NCBI RefSeq assembly: GCF_900115745.1
Contig: NZ_FOXP01000008.1
Span: 1 to 64,000, forward strand
Direction of reading: 5' to 3'
DNA length: 64,000 bases
Origin: Sphingomonas rubra
Lineage (GTDB): Bacteria > Pseudomonadota > Alphaproteobacteria > Sphingomonadales > Sphingomonadaceae
The notes below the pieces were generated by a model. It ran no database searches. It saw nothing but the letters and a program-made list of their open reading frames with translations, and had not been told where the DNA came from. The stretch's first letter is position 1. Each line of letters opens with the position of its first letter. Shown here one piece after another: positions 8,904 through 17,530 of the stretch. The position numbers were made by a program, and so were the translations under genes.

Positions 8904-10267
8904 GGCGCGCGGGCCTCCTCCTCGCGCTGCCGCTCGCCGCCTGCGTTTCGGCGGGGCCGCGCGCGCCCGCACCCGCTGCGGCGGAGGTCGTCGCGCCGCC
9001 CGGGTGGCGGAGCGGCACCGGGCGGGGGGCGACGGTCGACGCCGACTGGTGGACGCGGTTCGGCGATCCCGCCCTGTCGGCTTTGGTCGCGCGCGCGCTC
9101 GCCAACAACGTCGACGTGGCGGTCGCCGCGGCACGGGTCGAGGAGGCGCATGCCGCCGAGGCGCTGGCGCGCGCGCAGTTGTCCCCCCAGGTCGGCGGCA
9201 CGCTGCCCGAGACGCAGGGGCAGACGCTCAGCCCGCTCGGCACTCCGTCGCGCGCGATCGGCGCGCAGCCGGGGGTGACCGCGAGCTTCGACCTCGACCT
9301 GTTCGGGCGGCTGCGCCAGGCGAGCCGCGCGGCGCGGGCGCAATTACTGGCGACTGAGGCGGCCCGCGACACGGTGCGGCTTGCGACCGCGACCAGCACC
9401 GCGAGCGGCTACGTCACCTTGCGCGCACTCGACCAGCGGCTGCAGATCGCGCGCGATACGCTGGCGGCACGCGGCGAGGCGCTGCGGATCGCGAGGCGCC
9501 GGTTCGAGACCGGCTACTCGTCCCGGCTCGAGCTCAGGCAGGCACAGGCCGAATACGCCGCGACGGAGCAGCTCGTTCCAACTGCCCAGCTGGCGATTGC
9601 GCGCCAGGAGAATGCGCTGTCGCTGCTGGTCGGCGATACCCCAGGGCCGATCGCGCGAGGGCTGCCGCTCAACCGCCTGACCGTGCCTGATATACCCGCC
9701 GGGTTACCTGCCGACCTCCTCCGCCGCCGTCCCGATCTGTTCCAGGCCGAACAGACGTTGGTCGCTGCCGACCGCAGCCTCGACAGCCAGCGCGCGACGT
9801 TCCTGCCGAACCTCGCGCTCACCGGGTCCGCGGGGCTGGTGCTGTCGACTGCGCTTGGTAATCCGGTCGGGGTATTCTCGCTCGGCGCCAGCATCCTCGC
9901 GCCGATCTTCGACGGCGGCCGGCTCGCCGCGCAGGAAGATGCGGCGACCGCGCGGCGCAACCAGGCGGCGTTCGCGTACCGCCGCACGGCGCTGTCCGCC
10001 TTTCGGGACGTCGACGATGCGCTCGCGGGGGTTAAGCGCACGCGCGAGCAGGCGGCGGCCCTCGCAGGGCAGGTCGCCGCCGCGCGCGGTGCGCTCCAAA
10101 ACGCGACCAATCGCTACCGCGCGGGCTATTCGGCATACATCGAGCAGCTCGACGCCCAGCGCAGTTTGCTCACCGCCGAGCTGTCGCTGGTGCAGGCCGA
10201 AAACGACCGGCTGACAAACGCGATCGCACTCTACGGCGCACTTGGAGGCGGCTGGCAAAGGCCCTGA
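8900..10267 (+). CDS. NodT-family outer membrane efflux lipoprotein
   Basis: A 455-residue TolC-like outer-membrane factor of the NodT group. The N-terminus MRRAGLLLALPLAACVSAGP is a lipoprotein signal with lipobox LAAC (Cys15). Two internally repeated helical/barrel halves follow, with the usual WWTRFGDPALSALV near residue 50, FDLDLFGRLR near 133 and the second-half ILAPIFDGGRLAAQ near 333. It closes the tripartite pump encoded by the two preceding genes. The start ATG overlaps the previous stop (ATGA). No terminator hairpin was seen after the stop. Confidence 0.95.
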   Translation: MRRAGLLLALPLAACVSAGPRAPAPAAAEVVAPPGWRSGTGRGATVDADWWTRFGDPALSALVARALANNVDVAVAAARVEEAHAAEALARAQLSPQVGGTLPETQGQTLSPLGTPSRAIGAQPGVTASFDLDLFGRLRQASRAARAQLLATEAARDTVRLATATSTASGYVTLRALDQRLQIARDTLAARGEALRIARRRFETGYSSRLELRQAQAEYAATEQLVPTAQLAIARQENALSLLVGDTPGPIARGLPLNRLTVPDIPAGLPADLLRRRPDLFQAEQTLVAADRSLDSQRATFLPNLALTGSAGLVLSTALGNPVGVFSLGASILAPIFDGGRLAAQEDAATARRNQAAFAYRRTALSAFRDVDDALAGVKRTREQAAALAGQVAAARGALQNATNRYRAGYSAYIEQLDAQRSLLTAELSLVQAENDRLTNAIALYGALGGGWQRP

Positions 10268-10450
10268 CGTCCCGAGAGCCAGATTTTGTCGCATAAAGGC
10301 ACAGGAGCGATAAGACCCGATGCACCGCGTCTAAGCTGCGGAACGGTACTCTTTTCTCGTGACCAAGCACACCGCGGGTGTTGTCAAAGCTATGGGCAGC
10401 CGATCACCGATCTGCTTAGATGATCAAATACAGCCTGAAATGCACTACAT

Positions 10451-11278
10451 GGCGCTGTAAGACCAACGTGACAGCGTCGCAATGGGACTGATACGATCCC
10501 TGCGTGCCCCGTAGATCCAGAGCCAAACCGCCCTCCCCTTTCCGCCGCTTCAACTCGTCCCCCGAGGTGATTCGACTGGTCGTGCTGATGTACGTACGCT
10601 TTCCGCTGTCGCTCAGGAACGTCGAGGACTTGCTGTTCGAGCGCGGCATTGCCGTTTGTCATAAGACAGTCAGATTTTGATGGAACAGGTTGGCCCGCTG
10701 TTCGCCGGTGACATCCGCCGGGCACGGGTGAGCCGCATGCGTGGCTTTCGCTACTGGCGCTGGCACGTGGACGAGATGTACGTGAAGCTGAACGGCGAGA
10801 TGGTCTACCTCTGGCGAGCGGTAAATCACGAGGGCGAGGTGCTCGAGAGCTACGTCACCAGGAGACGCGACAAGGCGGCGGCACTCACCTTCATGAAGAA
10901 GGCGCTCAAGCGCCACGGCGCGCCCGAGACGCTCATCACTGACAGCCTGCGCTCCTACCGTGCCGCCATGAACGAACTCGGCACCGCCGAGAAGCAGGAG
11001 GTCGGTTGCTGGGCGAACAACCGGGTGGAGAACAGCCACCTGCCGTTCCGACGACGAGAACGAGCCATGCTCCGGTTCCGGCAGATGAAGAGCTTACAGA
11101 AGTTCGCCTCCGTCCACGCCAACGTCCACAACCACTTCAGTCTGGAGCGCCACCTCACCGATCGACAGACCTACCGGGAACGACGCTCCGCCGCGCTGGC
11201 GGAGTGGCAGCTAGACCCCTGCCCTCAAAGACCGACATGCATCGTGTGGAGAGCGGTTCGCGTTAGACTGACAGCACC
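10451..11278 (+). mobile_element. Inactive IS6-family insertion sequence
   Basis: About 828 bp, the usual IS6-family size, bounded by imperfect inverted ends of roughly 25 bp: 10451-10476 on the left and 11254-11278 on the right (about 18 matches by hand). It contains one transposase gene that is broken by a nonsense codon and a one-base deletion. No 8-bp target duplication was found, so the element is old, has lost its flank, or I have misplaced an end by a few bases. Confidence 0.7.
10504..11219 (+). pseudogene. IS6-family DDE transposase, disrupted
   Basis: The N-terminal 58 codons from GTG 10504 read through SPEVIRLVVLMYVRFPLSLR and LLFERGIAVCHKTVRF, then hit TGA at 10678, where related transposases have Trp. 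One base is also missing a few codons later, so the rest continues in another frame: LFAGDIRRARVSRMRGFRYW, then DEMYVKLNGEMVYLWRAV with the first catalytic Asp. The later blocks LITDSLRSYRAAM and NNRVENSHLPFRRRERAMLR carry the second Asp and the Glu. The usual GLRSY is SLRSY here. The frame degrades again after AALAEWQ. It cannot encode a full transposase without two corrections. Confidence 0.85.
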
Positions 11279-11462
11279 GCCGCGTATCATCGTCGTGTTA
11301 GCGTTCGGTGGTTCGTCACCGTCGCGCGGCACGGCGTCTAGAACGTAGCGGAGCAGACCGGCTTCAAGTCGGTCGCATGAAATACATGAATGAAGAGCTG
11401 AAAGCGGCAAGGCTCTCTCAACCCGTGAACGGCCGAATATAGGTCCTGGCAGATCATAGCAC

Positions 11463-12821
11463 TCAGCGCTCGTCTGCGCAGGACAGGAGCACCAGCGTGG
11501 TGCGTAATCCACCAAGGTCTGATCGGCCGAGCCTTAGCGAGCCGCCGTGCAGTTCGGCGAGTTCCTGCACGATCGGCAGCCCGAACCCATGGCCATCGCC
11601 GCGTTCGTCTAGCCTGCGGCCCGGCACGAGCGCTTCCTCGATCAACTGCTCCGACAAGCCGGAGCCATCGTCCTCGATCGCGACTTCGATGGTCGCCCCT
11701 ATCCGGCGGGCGCTGATGCGAACCTTCGAGGCGGCATGTCGCCAGCCATTGTCGAAGAGGTTGCCGAGCATCTCATCGAGATCCTGCGGGTCCGCGGTCA
11801 CCGCCATGTCTGGTGCGATGTCGATCGTGAGATCGATGGTGCGGTCGGCGTGCACCCCGCGCATCACCGCCGCGAGGGCGTCGACTGCGGGTACCAGCAC
11901 CGTCCGGACATGGTGCCGACCGCCCGGCGCGGCCGACCGTGCCCGCCCCAGATGATGTCGGACGCGGTTGTCGAGATCCGCCACCATCGTGCGCAGGGAA
12001 TGGTCGGGATCACGCCCGCCCTCCGCCAGCTTGACGCTCAACGCCGCCAGCGGAGTCTTGAGCCCATGCGCGAGGTTCGCGACGTGACGACGCGCGTGCT
12101 CGAGTTGCGTCTTGTTCTGATCGACCAGCGCATTCAGTTCGACAGCCAGCGGCGCCAGCTCGGCGGGCTGATCCTCGGGAACGTGACGCGCGCGACCGGC
12201 GCGCACGTCGGCGAGCGCCGCCCGCAAGGTGCGGAGGGGCCTCAGCCCGAAGTGTAGCTGCGCCATGGTCGCGAGCGCCAGGCCCAGTCCCAGGATCGCC
12301 AGCGAGCCGAGCAACGGCAGCATCGCCTCGCGGAGCGGCGAGGTGGCGATACGACGCGGTCCACCGGCGACAACCGCTACGTCCCCCGCCCTAGTGGGCA
12401 CGATCAACGTGCGCGTGTGAACGGGCTCGCCCGCGTCCGTGACGCCCTCTCTGGGGATCGCGCCGGTGTGCGACGGACCATGACGATCCTTCGGACCGTG
12501 CTCGGGGCGGGGTACGCCGCTACCGATCGCGTCCCCACCGGTCCAGCGCCCACGCGAGCTTTCGACCTTCCAACCCCAGCCTCGACCGGCTTCCTCGAAC
12601 ACCGGCAGGTCGACGATCCGCGCTCGGTCGAGCGTGCCATCGGGCCGCAGCGCACGGCTGAGCATGGCGACCTCAGCGTCGAGCTGCTGATCGAGCCCGC
12701 GGATCACGAACCGCTCCAGCACATGGCCGATGGCGAAGGCCGCGAACACCAGCGCCGCGATCGTGGTCAGAGTCGAGATGGCGAGGAGCCTGCCCGCCAG
12801 CGAGCGTGGAAATAGCTTCAC
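11463..12821 (-). CDS. Two-component sensor histidine kinase
   Basis: A 452-residue membrane sensor kinase. It has a membrane segment at about residues 10-34, a periplasmic loop of about 130 residues, a second membrane segment (about 168-190), a HAMP-like linker, the phosphoacceptor His252 in VANLAHGLKTPLAAL, and the N, G1 and G2 boxes (LFDNGWRHA, EDDGSGLS, GHGFGLPIV) of the ATPase domain. This is PhoQ-type architecture. The periplasmic loop contains a His-rich stretch, PRPEHGPKDRHGPSHTG (about residues 104-120), which resembles the tail of the divergent protein at 13604. GTG 12821 overlaps the response-regulator stop (GTGA). Confidence 0.93.
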   Translation of the reverse strand: MKLFPRSLAGRLLAISTLTTIAALVFAAFAIGHVLERFVIRGLDQQLDAEVAMLSRALRPDGTLDRARIVDLPVFEEAGRGWGWKVESSRGRWTGGDAIGSGVPRPEHGPKDRHGPSHTGAIPREGVTDAGEPVHTRTLIVPTRAGDVAVVAGGPRRIATSPLREAMLPLLGSLAILGLGLALATMAQLHFGLRPLRTLRAALADVRAGRARHVPEDQPAELAPLAVELNALVDQNKTQLEHARRHVANLAHGLKTPLAALSVKLAEGGRDPDHSLRTMVADLDNRVRHHLGRARSAAPGGRHHVRTVLVPAVDALAAVMRGVHADRTIDLTIDIAPDMAVTADPQDLDEMLGNLFDNGWRHAASKVRISARRIGATIEVAIEDDGSGLSEQLIEEALVPGRRLDERGDGHGFGLPIVQELAELHGGSLRLGRSDLGGLRTTLVLLSCADER

Positions 12822-13483
12822 CGTATTCCCGCCGTCACGCGGTAGCCGCGCCCGCGCACCGTCTCGATCATCCCGGCCCCGATCTTCTTGCGCAGCCGAC
12901 CGATGATGACCTCGACCGAATTGGAGTCCACCTCTGCATCCCCCTCGTACACCCGCTCGATCAACTCGCGCCGCTCGACGACCATCTCCCGGCGCAGCAT
13001 CAACGTGGACAGCACCCGCCATTCGAGGGCGGTGAGCTTCAGCGGCAGGCCGTCCAGCTCGAACGTGCCGAGCTGGGCATCGAACGCCAGCCTGCCGCAG
13101 GCGACGACCGCGCCGGCGTGTCCTGCCGCGCGGCGCACCAGCGCGCGCAGCCGCATGACGACCTCCTCCATCCGGAAGGGTTTGGTCAGGTAATCGTCCG
13201 CACCGGCCTTGAACCCAGCCACCTTCTCCGACCAGCCGTCGCGGGCGGTAAGGATCAGGACGGGCAGGTTGCGCCCCTCGGCGCGCCATTCCCGCAGGAC
13301 GGTGACGCCGTCCTTCCTTGGCAGGCCAAGGTCGAGCACCGCCGCGTCATAGAGTTCGGTCGAGCCGAGATGCCCGCCATCCTCGCCGTTACCGGCTACG
13401 TCGACGGCGAACCGCTCGGCTCTCAGCGCCCGCGCGATGCCGTCCGCCAGAACCTTGTCATCCTCGACCAGCAATATGCGCAA
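12818..13483 (-). CDS. OmpR/PhoP-family response regulator
   Basis: A 221-residue regulator. The receiver domain holds the acidic pair in LLVEDD (Asp8, Asp9), the phosphoacceptor Asp51 in LDLGLP and Lys of DDYLTKPF. The C-terminal winged helix (from about residue 125) ends with the usual IGRLRKKI and RGRGYRVT. The start is TTG 13483, with GGGAGGA six bases upstream; the longer frame to ATG 13540 adds residues absent from this family. It is the first gene of the pair with the sensor kinase, and it diverges from the OB-fold-like gene at 13604, a likely target. Confidence 0.93.
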   Translation of the reverse strand: MRILLVEDDKVLADGIARALRAERFAVDVAGNGEDGGHLGSTELYDAAVLDLGLPRKDGVTVLREWRAEGRNLPVLILTARDGWSEKVAGFKAGADDYLTKPFRMEEVVMRLRALVRRAAGHAGAVVACGRLAFDAQLGTFELDGLPLKLTALEWRVLSTLMLRREMVVERRELIERVYEGDAEVDSNSVEVIIGRLRKKIGAGMIETVRGRGYRVTAGIR

Positions 13484-13529
13484 ACCGGATCCTCCCGCCG
13501 GTAGCCTATCCTGCCAAGCCAAACCGAAT

Positions 13530-13547
13530 CTGAACGGCATGGTTCAG
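13530..13547. promoter_or_regulatory. Palindrome in divergent two-component promoter region
   Basis: CTGAAC, six bases (GGCATG), GTTCAG: a perfect 6-bp inverted repeat between the divergently transcribed response regulator and the OB-fold-like gene. Its position suits an operator for the adjacent regulator, but OmpR-family sites are more often direct repeats, so this is an inference from position and symmetry. Confidence 0.35.
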
Positions 13548-13603
13548 CGGGACGGCCGGGCACCCGTGTAGAAAGACGGCACCAACCCCCGAAGGAGTTT
13601 TCC

Positions 13604-14167
13604 ATGCCAGCCTATGATGAACACCGTTCCCGCTTCCGGTTCAACCGCCCTGCCGGCCTCACCATCCTCGGCGCCGGCCTGCTCGCGCTCGGCGGCATTA
13701 CCGGAGCGATCGTGATGGCCGAGACGCGGCCATCCGTGTCGATGGCGCCCGTCAAGCCCGTCGCGATCCGCTCGCTGTCTTCCACCGGCATCGTGACGAT
13801 CCGCGGTCGCGTGGCGGAGGTGTACGGCAACAAGTTCGTGATGGAGGACGGCACCGGCCGCGCGCTGGTCGATACCGGCCGCGAGGGGGATGATCGCCAG
13901 TTGGTCGCGATCAACCAGCCCATCACCGTGCAGGGCCGCTTCGAGCGCGGCTTCGTTCATGCCGCCTTCCTGATCGGCACGGACAACAAGGTGCTGGCGT
14001 GCGGGCCGCTCGCCGGTCCGCCGCACGGACCGCACGACGGACCCGATCGCGGTCCGGGCGCACCACCTCCGCCGCCCGGCGCCGATGGAAAGGCTCCGCC
14101 GCCGCCTGCCGCTGCCACCAGCGACACCGCTGCGGTTTCTCCGCCTGTCGGCGTCCAGGCGCGCTAA
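13604..14167 (+). CDS. Membrane-anchored or exported OB-fold-like protein with His/Asp/Pro-rich tail
   Basis: A 187-residue protein. An N-terminal hydrophobic segment (about residues 20-40, LTILGAGLLALGGITGAIVM) acts as an anchor or uncleaved signal. It is followed by a compact beta-rich domain (about 62-130: IVTIRGRVAEVYGNKFVMED), which resembles the small bacterial OB-fold (BOF, YgiW/YdeI-like) domains. The tail has PPHGPHDGPDRGPG and then long proline runs. ATG 13604 has GAAGGAG upstream. It diverges from the two-component genes, suggesting a target or auxiliary of that sensor. The function is not known; periplasmic stress or metal response is an inference. Confidence 0.65.
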   Translation: MPAYDEHRSRFRFNRPAGLTILGAGLLALGGITGAIVMAETRPSVSMAPVKPVAIRSLSSTGIVTIRGRVAEVYGNKFVMEDGTGRALVDTGREGDDRQLVAINQPITVQGRFERGFVHAAFLIGTDNKVLACGPLAGPPHGPHDGPDRGPGAPPPPPGADGKAPPPPAAATSDTAAVSPPVGVQAR

Positions 14168-14172
14168 CAGCT

Positions 14173-14202
14173 GATCGGGGCGGATATCATTCCGCCCCGA
14201 TC
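14173..14202 (+). terminator. Hairpin after OB-fold-like gene
   Basis: A perfect 12-bp stem (14173-14184 with 14191-14202) with a 6-base loop, 6 bp after the stop codon. There is no T-run after it, so it may act as a weak intrinsic terminator or a 3' stabilising structure. Confidence 0.6.
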
Positions 14203-14273
14203 CATGGACGCGAAGCGATGCTGCAGGGTCATATGAACATGCCGATCGAACCGATCTGCTCCGGTTCCGGCCG

Positions 14274-15524
14274 GTGAACATCGCGCACGGCGTCACCTGG
14301 GCGATCTGCACCGCGGCCACTGCGGGCGTGATCGGCCGTCCGTGGCGGCTGCCCGAGTGGTTGTGGGCGGTCACCGGCGCGACGGCACTCGTGCTGTTCG
14401 GGCTATTGCCGATGGGCATGGCGGCAACCGCCATCGCGAAGGGAGCGGACGTCTACCTGTTCCTGATCGGCATGATGCTGCTGAGCGAGGTCGCACGCGA
14501 ACACGGCCTGTTCGACTGGGCGGCCGCGACCGCCGCGATCCACGCGCGCGGATCATCGCCGCGGTTGTTCGCGCTGGTCTATGCGACCGGCATCGTGACC
14601 ACGACCTTCCTGTCGAACGACGCCACCGCCGTCGTCCTCACGCCCGCCGTCTACGCCGCGGCGAGGAAGGCGAAGGCGGACCCGATGCCGCTGCTCTTCG
14701 CCTGTGCGCTGATCGCCAATGCGGCGAGCTTCGTGCTGCCGATCTCCAACCCTGCCAATCTCGTCCTCTACGGTGGGCACATGCCGCCGCTGGGAACATG
14801 GCTGGGCTCGTTCGCGCTGCCGTCGATCGCGGCGATCGCGGTCACCTTCACGATACTCCGATGGCATGAACGCAAGAGGATCGCGGGCAGGTGCATCAGC
14901 GACGTGGAGCGCGAGCCGCTGTCCGTGGGCGGCAGGGCGGCGCTGGCCGGCATCGTCGGCACAGCGGTGCTGCTGGTCGTCGTGTCCGCACTCGACGTCG
15001 AGCTCGGCCTGCCGACCGCGCTGGCGGGGGTCATCACAGCGTTCGGCGTCTGCCTGCTCACGCGCCGGTCGCTCCTCGCGCCGGTGCGATGCGTCTCCTG
15101 GGGAGTGCTGCCGCTCGTCGCCGGGCTGTTCGTGCTGGTCGAGGCGCTGGAGCGGACCGGCGTCGTCGCCGCGATCGCGGAGCTGTTGCGCGCCGCCGCG
15201 GGCGCCCCGTCGCTGGCCGCCGCAGCATCGGGCGCGATCATCGCCTTCGGCTCCAACCTGGTCAACAACCTGCCTGCCGGTCTGATCGCCGGTACGGCGA
15301 TCGCGCAGGCGCACGCGCCGCGCTTGGTCGTCGACGGCCTGCTGATCGACGTTGACCTCGGCCCCAACCTGTCGATCACCGGCAGCCTCGCCACCATCCT
15401 TTGGCTCCAAGCGATCCGTCGCGAGGGCGAGGATGTCGGCTTCTGGACGTTTCTCAAGGTAGGCGCGGTGACGATGCCGCCCGCGCTCGTCGCCGCGCTC
15501 GGCGCACGCCTCCTCATCGGCTGA
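14274..15524 (+). CDS. ArsB/NhaD-superfamily anion or arsenite transporter
   Basis: A 416-residue inner-membrane protein with about 10-12 hydrophobic segments. It has the paired motifs of the ArsB family: TTTFLSNDATAVVLTP near residue 100 and GSNLVNNLPAGLIAG near residue 325. Members extrude arsenite or antimonite, or carry other anions. No arsR, arsC or arsH is near, so arsenite is not assured. GTG 14274 is the first start in frame and gives a normal N-terminus. It lies between the two IS6 remnants, with a two-component system and an MFS gene. Confidence 0.85.
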   Translation: MNIAHGVTWAICTAATAGVIGRPWRLPEWLWAVTGATALVLFGLLPMGMAATAIAKGADVYLFLIGMMLLSEVAREHGLFDWAAATAAIHARGSSPRLFALVYATGIVTTTFLSNDATAVVLTPAVYAAARKAKADPMPLLFACALIANAASFVLPISNPANLVLYGGHMPPLGTWLGSFALPSIAAIAVTFTILRWHERKRIAGRCISDVEREPLSVGGRAALAGIVGTAVLLVVVSALDVELGLPTALAGVITAFGVCLLTRRSLLAPVRCVSWGVLPLVAGLFVLVEALERTGVVAAIAELLRAAAGAPSLAAAASGAIIAFGSNLVNNLPAGLIAGTAIAQAHAPRLVVDGLLIDVDLGPNLSITGSLATILWLQAIRREGEDVGFWTFLKVGAVTMPPALVAALGARLLIG

Positions 15525-15556
15525 AGGTCGGACACCCGCACATGAAGGACAGCAGC

Positions 15557-16804
15557 ATGGCAACCGCGGCAACCGACATCGGGCAAGGATCGGAGCGCAA
15601 GAAGGCACCCGACCGGGTGCTCGACGCACTCAACTTCTTCCTGGCCGACGTTCGCGACGGGCTGGGGCCATACCTCGCCATTTACCTGATCGCGGTGCGC
15701 GGGCCGGCGCAGGGCTGGAACGAGGCGACGGTGGGATCGGTGCTGACCATTGCCGGCATCGTCGGCCTGCTCTGTCAGACACCGGCCGGATCGCTGATCG
15801 ACCGCGTCACCAACAAGCCGCGCCTCATCATGGTGGCGGCGCTGCTGGTCACGCTCAGCAGCGTGTCGCTGCCGATCGTGTCGGGCTACACGATGGTCGC
15901 CGTCACCCAGTCGATCGCCGCCGTGGCGGGTGCAGTGTTCGCGCCGGCGATCTCCGCCATCACGCTGGGCCTCGTCGGACCCAAGCTGTTCGCGAAACGC
16001 GTCGGCCGCAACGAGGCCTTCAACCACGGCGGCAACGCGGTGTCGGCGGGGCTCGCGGGCCTGCTCGCCTGGACGTTCGGGCCGGTGGTCGTGTTCTGGC
16101 TGATGGCGGGCCTGACGGTCGCCAGCATCGTGACCGCCACCCGCCTCCGCAACGACGACATCGATAACGACGTGGCGCGGGGCCTCGACTGCGCACCCGA
16201 CAAGGAGTGCGAGCAGCCGAGCGCCTGGATGTGCTTGGTCGAGAACAAACCCCTGCTGCTGTTCGCGGTGATCGTCTTCACCTTCCATCTCGCAAACGCC
16301 GCCATGCTGATCTCGGTCGGCCAGTTGCTCGCCAGGACGGTCGGCAAGGATCAGGCGACGTCGTTGACGGCTGCATGCATCGTCGCGGCGCAGTTGGTGA
16401 TGGTCCCCGTCGCGATCGTGGTCGGGCGCAACACGGAACGCTGGGGCACCAAGCCGATCTTCCTCGTCGGCTTCGCCTTCCTGGCGGCGCGCGGCGCGCT
16501 CTACACCGTGTCGAACGATCCATGGTGGCTGGTCGGCGTGCAGGCGTTGGACGGTATCGGCGCGGGCATCTTCGGTGCGCTGTTTCCCGTCGTCATCGCC
16601 GATCTTACCAGAGGGTCAGGGCGCTTCAACGTCAGTCAAGGAGCGGTCGCGACGGCGCAGGGGCTCGGGGCGGCGCTGTCCGCCAGCCTCGCCGGCGCGA
16701 TCATCGTCGCGGCAGGCTACAGCGCCAGCTTCCTGACCCTCGCGGCGATCGCCGCCATCGGGTTCGTCCTGTACCTGACGGCAATGCCGGAAACCAAGTG
16801 CTGA
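15557..16804 (+). CDS. MFS transporter
   Basis: A 415-residue permease with 12 predicted membrane segments, beginning near FFLADVRDGLGPYLAIYLIA and including the loop-2/3 motif GSLIDRVTNKPRLIM (about residues 80-94). It is close to the MFS proteins found beside ars-type or two-component genes in sphingomonads. Two in-frame ATGs exist: 15557 has AAGGA six bases upstream and is preferred, while 15542 has only a distant GAAGG. It starts 33 bp after the ArsB-type gene and is probably co-transcribed with it. The substrate is unknown. Confidence 0.85.
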   Translation: MATAATDIGQGSERKKAPDRVLDALNFFLADVRDGLGPYLAIYLIAVRGPAQGWNEATVGSVLTIAGIVGLLCQTPAGSLIDRVTNKPRLIMVAALLVTLSSVSLPIVSGYTMVAVTQSIAAVAGAVFAPAISAITLGLVGPKLFAKRVGRNEAFNHGGNAVSAGLAGLLAWTFGPVVVFWLMAGLTVASIVTATRLRNDDIDNDVARGLDCAPDKECEQPSAWMCLVENKPLLLFAVIVFTFHLANAAMLISVGQLLARTVGKDQATSLTAACIVAAQLVMVPVAIVVGRNTERWGTKPIFLVGFAFLAARGALYTVSNDPWWLVGVQALDGIGAGIFGALFPVVIADLTRGSGRFNVSQGAVATAQGLGAALSASLAGAIIVAAGYSASFLTLAAIAAIGFVLYLTAMPETKC

Positions 16805-17183
16805 GAGCGGCAACCCACAGAACTACACCATGAACGAATGTCTGGTTCTGAGATCCCGAAAGGCCGACAAAAGGAGCTGGTAGGCGTTCAACATGGCCCG
16901 ACCAGACTAACAAGTCCTCTGACGAAACGACCTATCCGGACACTGACGAGCGCCTCTACGTGCTCGGGCGTGCTGACGATCACCGGCGGATGGCTGAGCA
17001 GGCTGAACAAGGTAGCGTAAAGGCCATCCACCTGCGGCTCGAGCAACTCTACCGGCAACGGTTGGACGGCGTCGACGTAGTGCAGACCGACTAGGTACTG
17101 GCGCAACAATACCAGGAACGAGCATTTCTCACGGCGGTTTATGAGCCCGAACCGGCCGCGATCTGGCAACGTCGGTGGAGATT
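16805..17183. other. Gap between MFS gene and IS3 element, possible gene remnant
   Basis: No complete gene is seen in this 379-bp stretch. The minus strand keeps an open frame from 16888 into the IS (VGLHYVDAVQPLPVELLEPQ, then LYATLFSLLSHPPVIVST) that reads like the C-terminal end of a protein whose start would lie beyond the IS3 insertion. I do not recognise the family. Confidence 0.3.
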
Positions 17184-17263
17184 TGACGTCCCCCCTATTT
17201 TTTTCATCCATGTTGAGTGAGAGTTTTCCGGCCCTTTGAAGCCTGCGGGCGAGGAGCTGGGAC

Positions 17264-17530
17264 ATGAAGAAGACGAGGCATACCGAGGAGCAGATCGCGT
17301 TCGCGCTGAAGCAGGCGGAGACGGGCACCTCGGTGGCGGAGGTGATCCGCCGGATGGGGATTTCGGAGCAGACGTTCTACCGTTGGAAGAAGGTGTACGG
17401 CGGCCTCGGCGTGGGCGAGCTGCGACGCTTGAAGCTGCTCGAAGAGGAGAACCGCAAGCTGAAACAGCTGGTCGCGGATCTGAGCTTGGACAAGCATATC
17501 CTGCAGGACGTCTTGTCAAAAAAGCCCTGA
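17264..17530 (+). CDS. IS3-family transposase OrfA
   Basis: An 88-residue helix-turn-helix protein (TEEQIAFALKQAETGTSVAE, then GISEQTFYRWKKVYGG) followed by a leucine-zipper-like coiled coil (LEEENRKLKQLVADLSLDKH), the normal OrfA layout of the IS3 family. Its 3' end contains A-AAA-AAG (17518-17524), where a -1 ribosomal shift would fuse it to OrfB. ATG 17264 is preceded by GGGAC with modest spacing. It appears intact. Confidence 0.9.
   Translation: MKKTRHTEEQIAFALKQAETGTSVAEVIRRMGISEQTFYRWKKVYGGLGVGELRRLKLLEEENRKLKQLVADLSLDKHILQDVLSKKP

Noticed and set aside
11225..11515. 96-codon minus-strand frame between the IS6 element and the sensor kinase
   Set aside because: It overlaps the IS right end and the kinase 3' end; no start signal or similarity.
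14274..15524. A full arsenic-resistance operon
   Set aside because: Only an ArsB-family transporter is present; no arsR, arsC, arsH or acr gene lies within 5 kb, so an arsenite role is not claimed.
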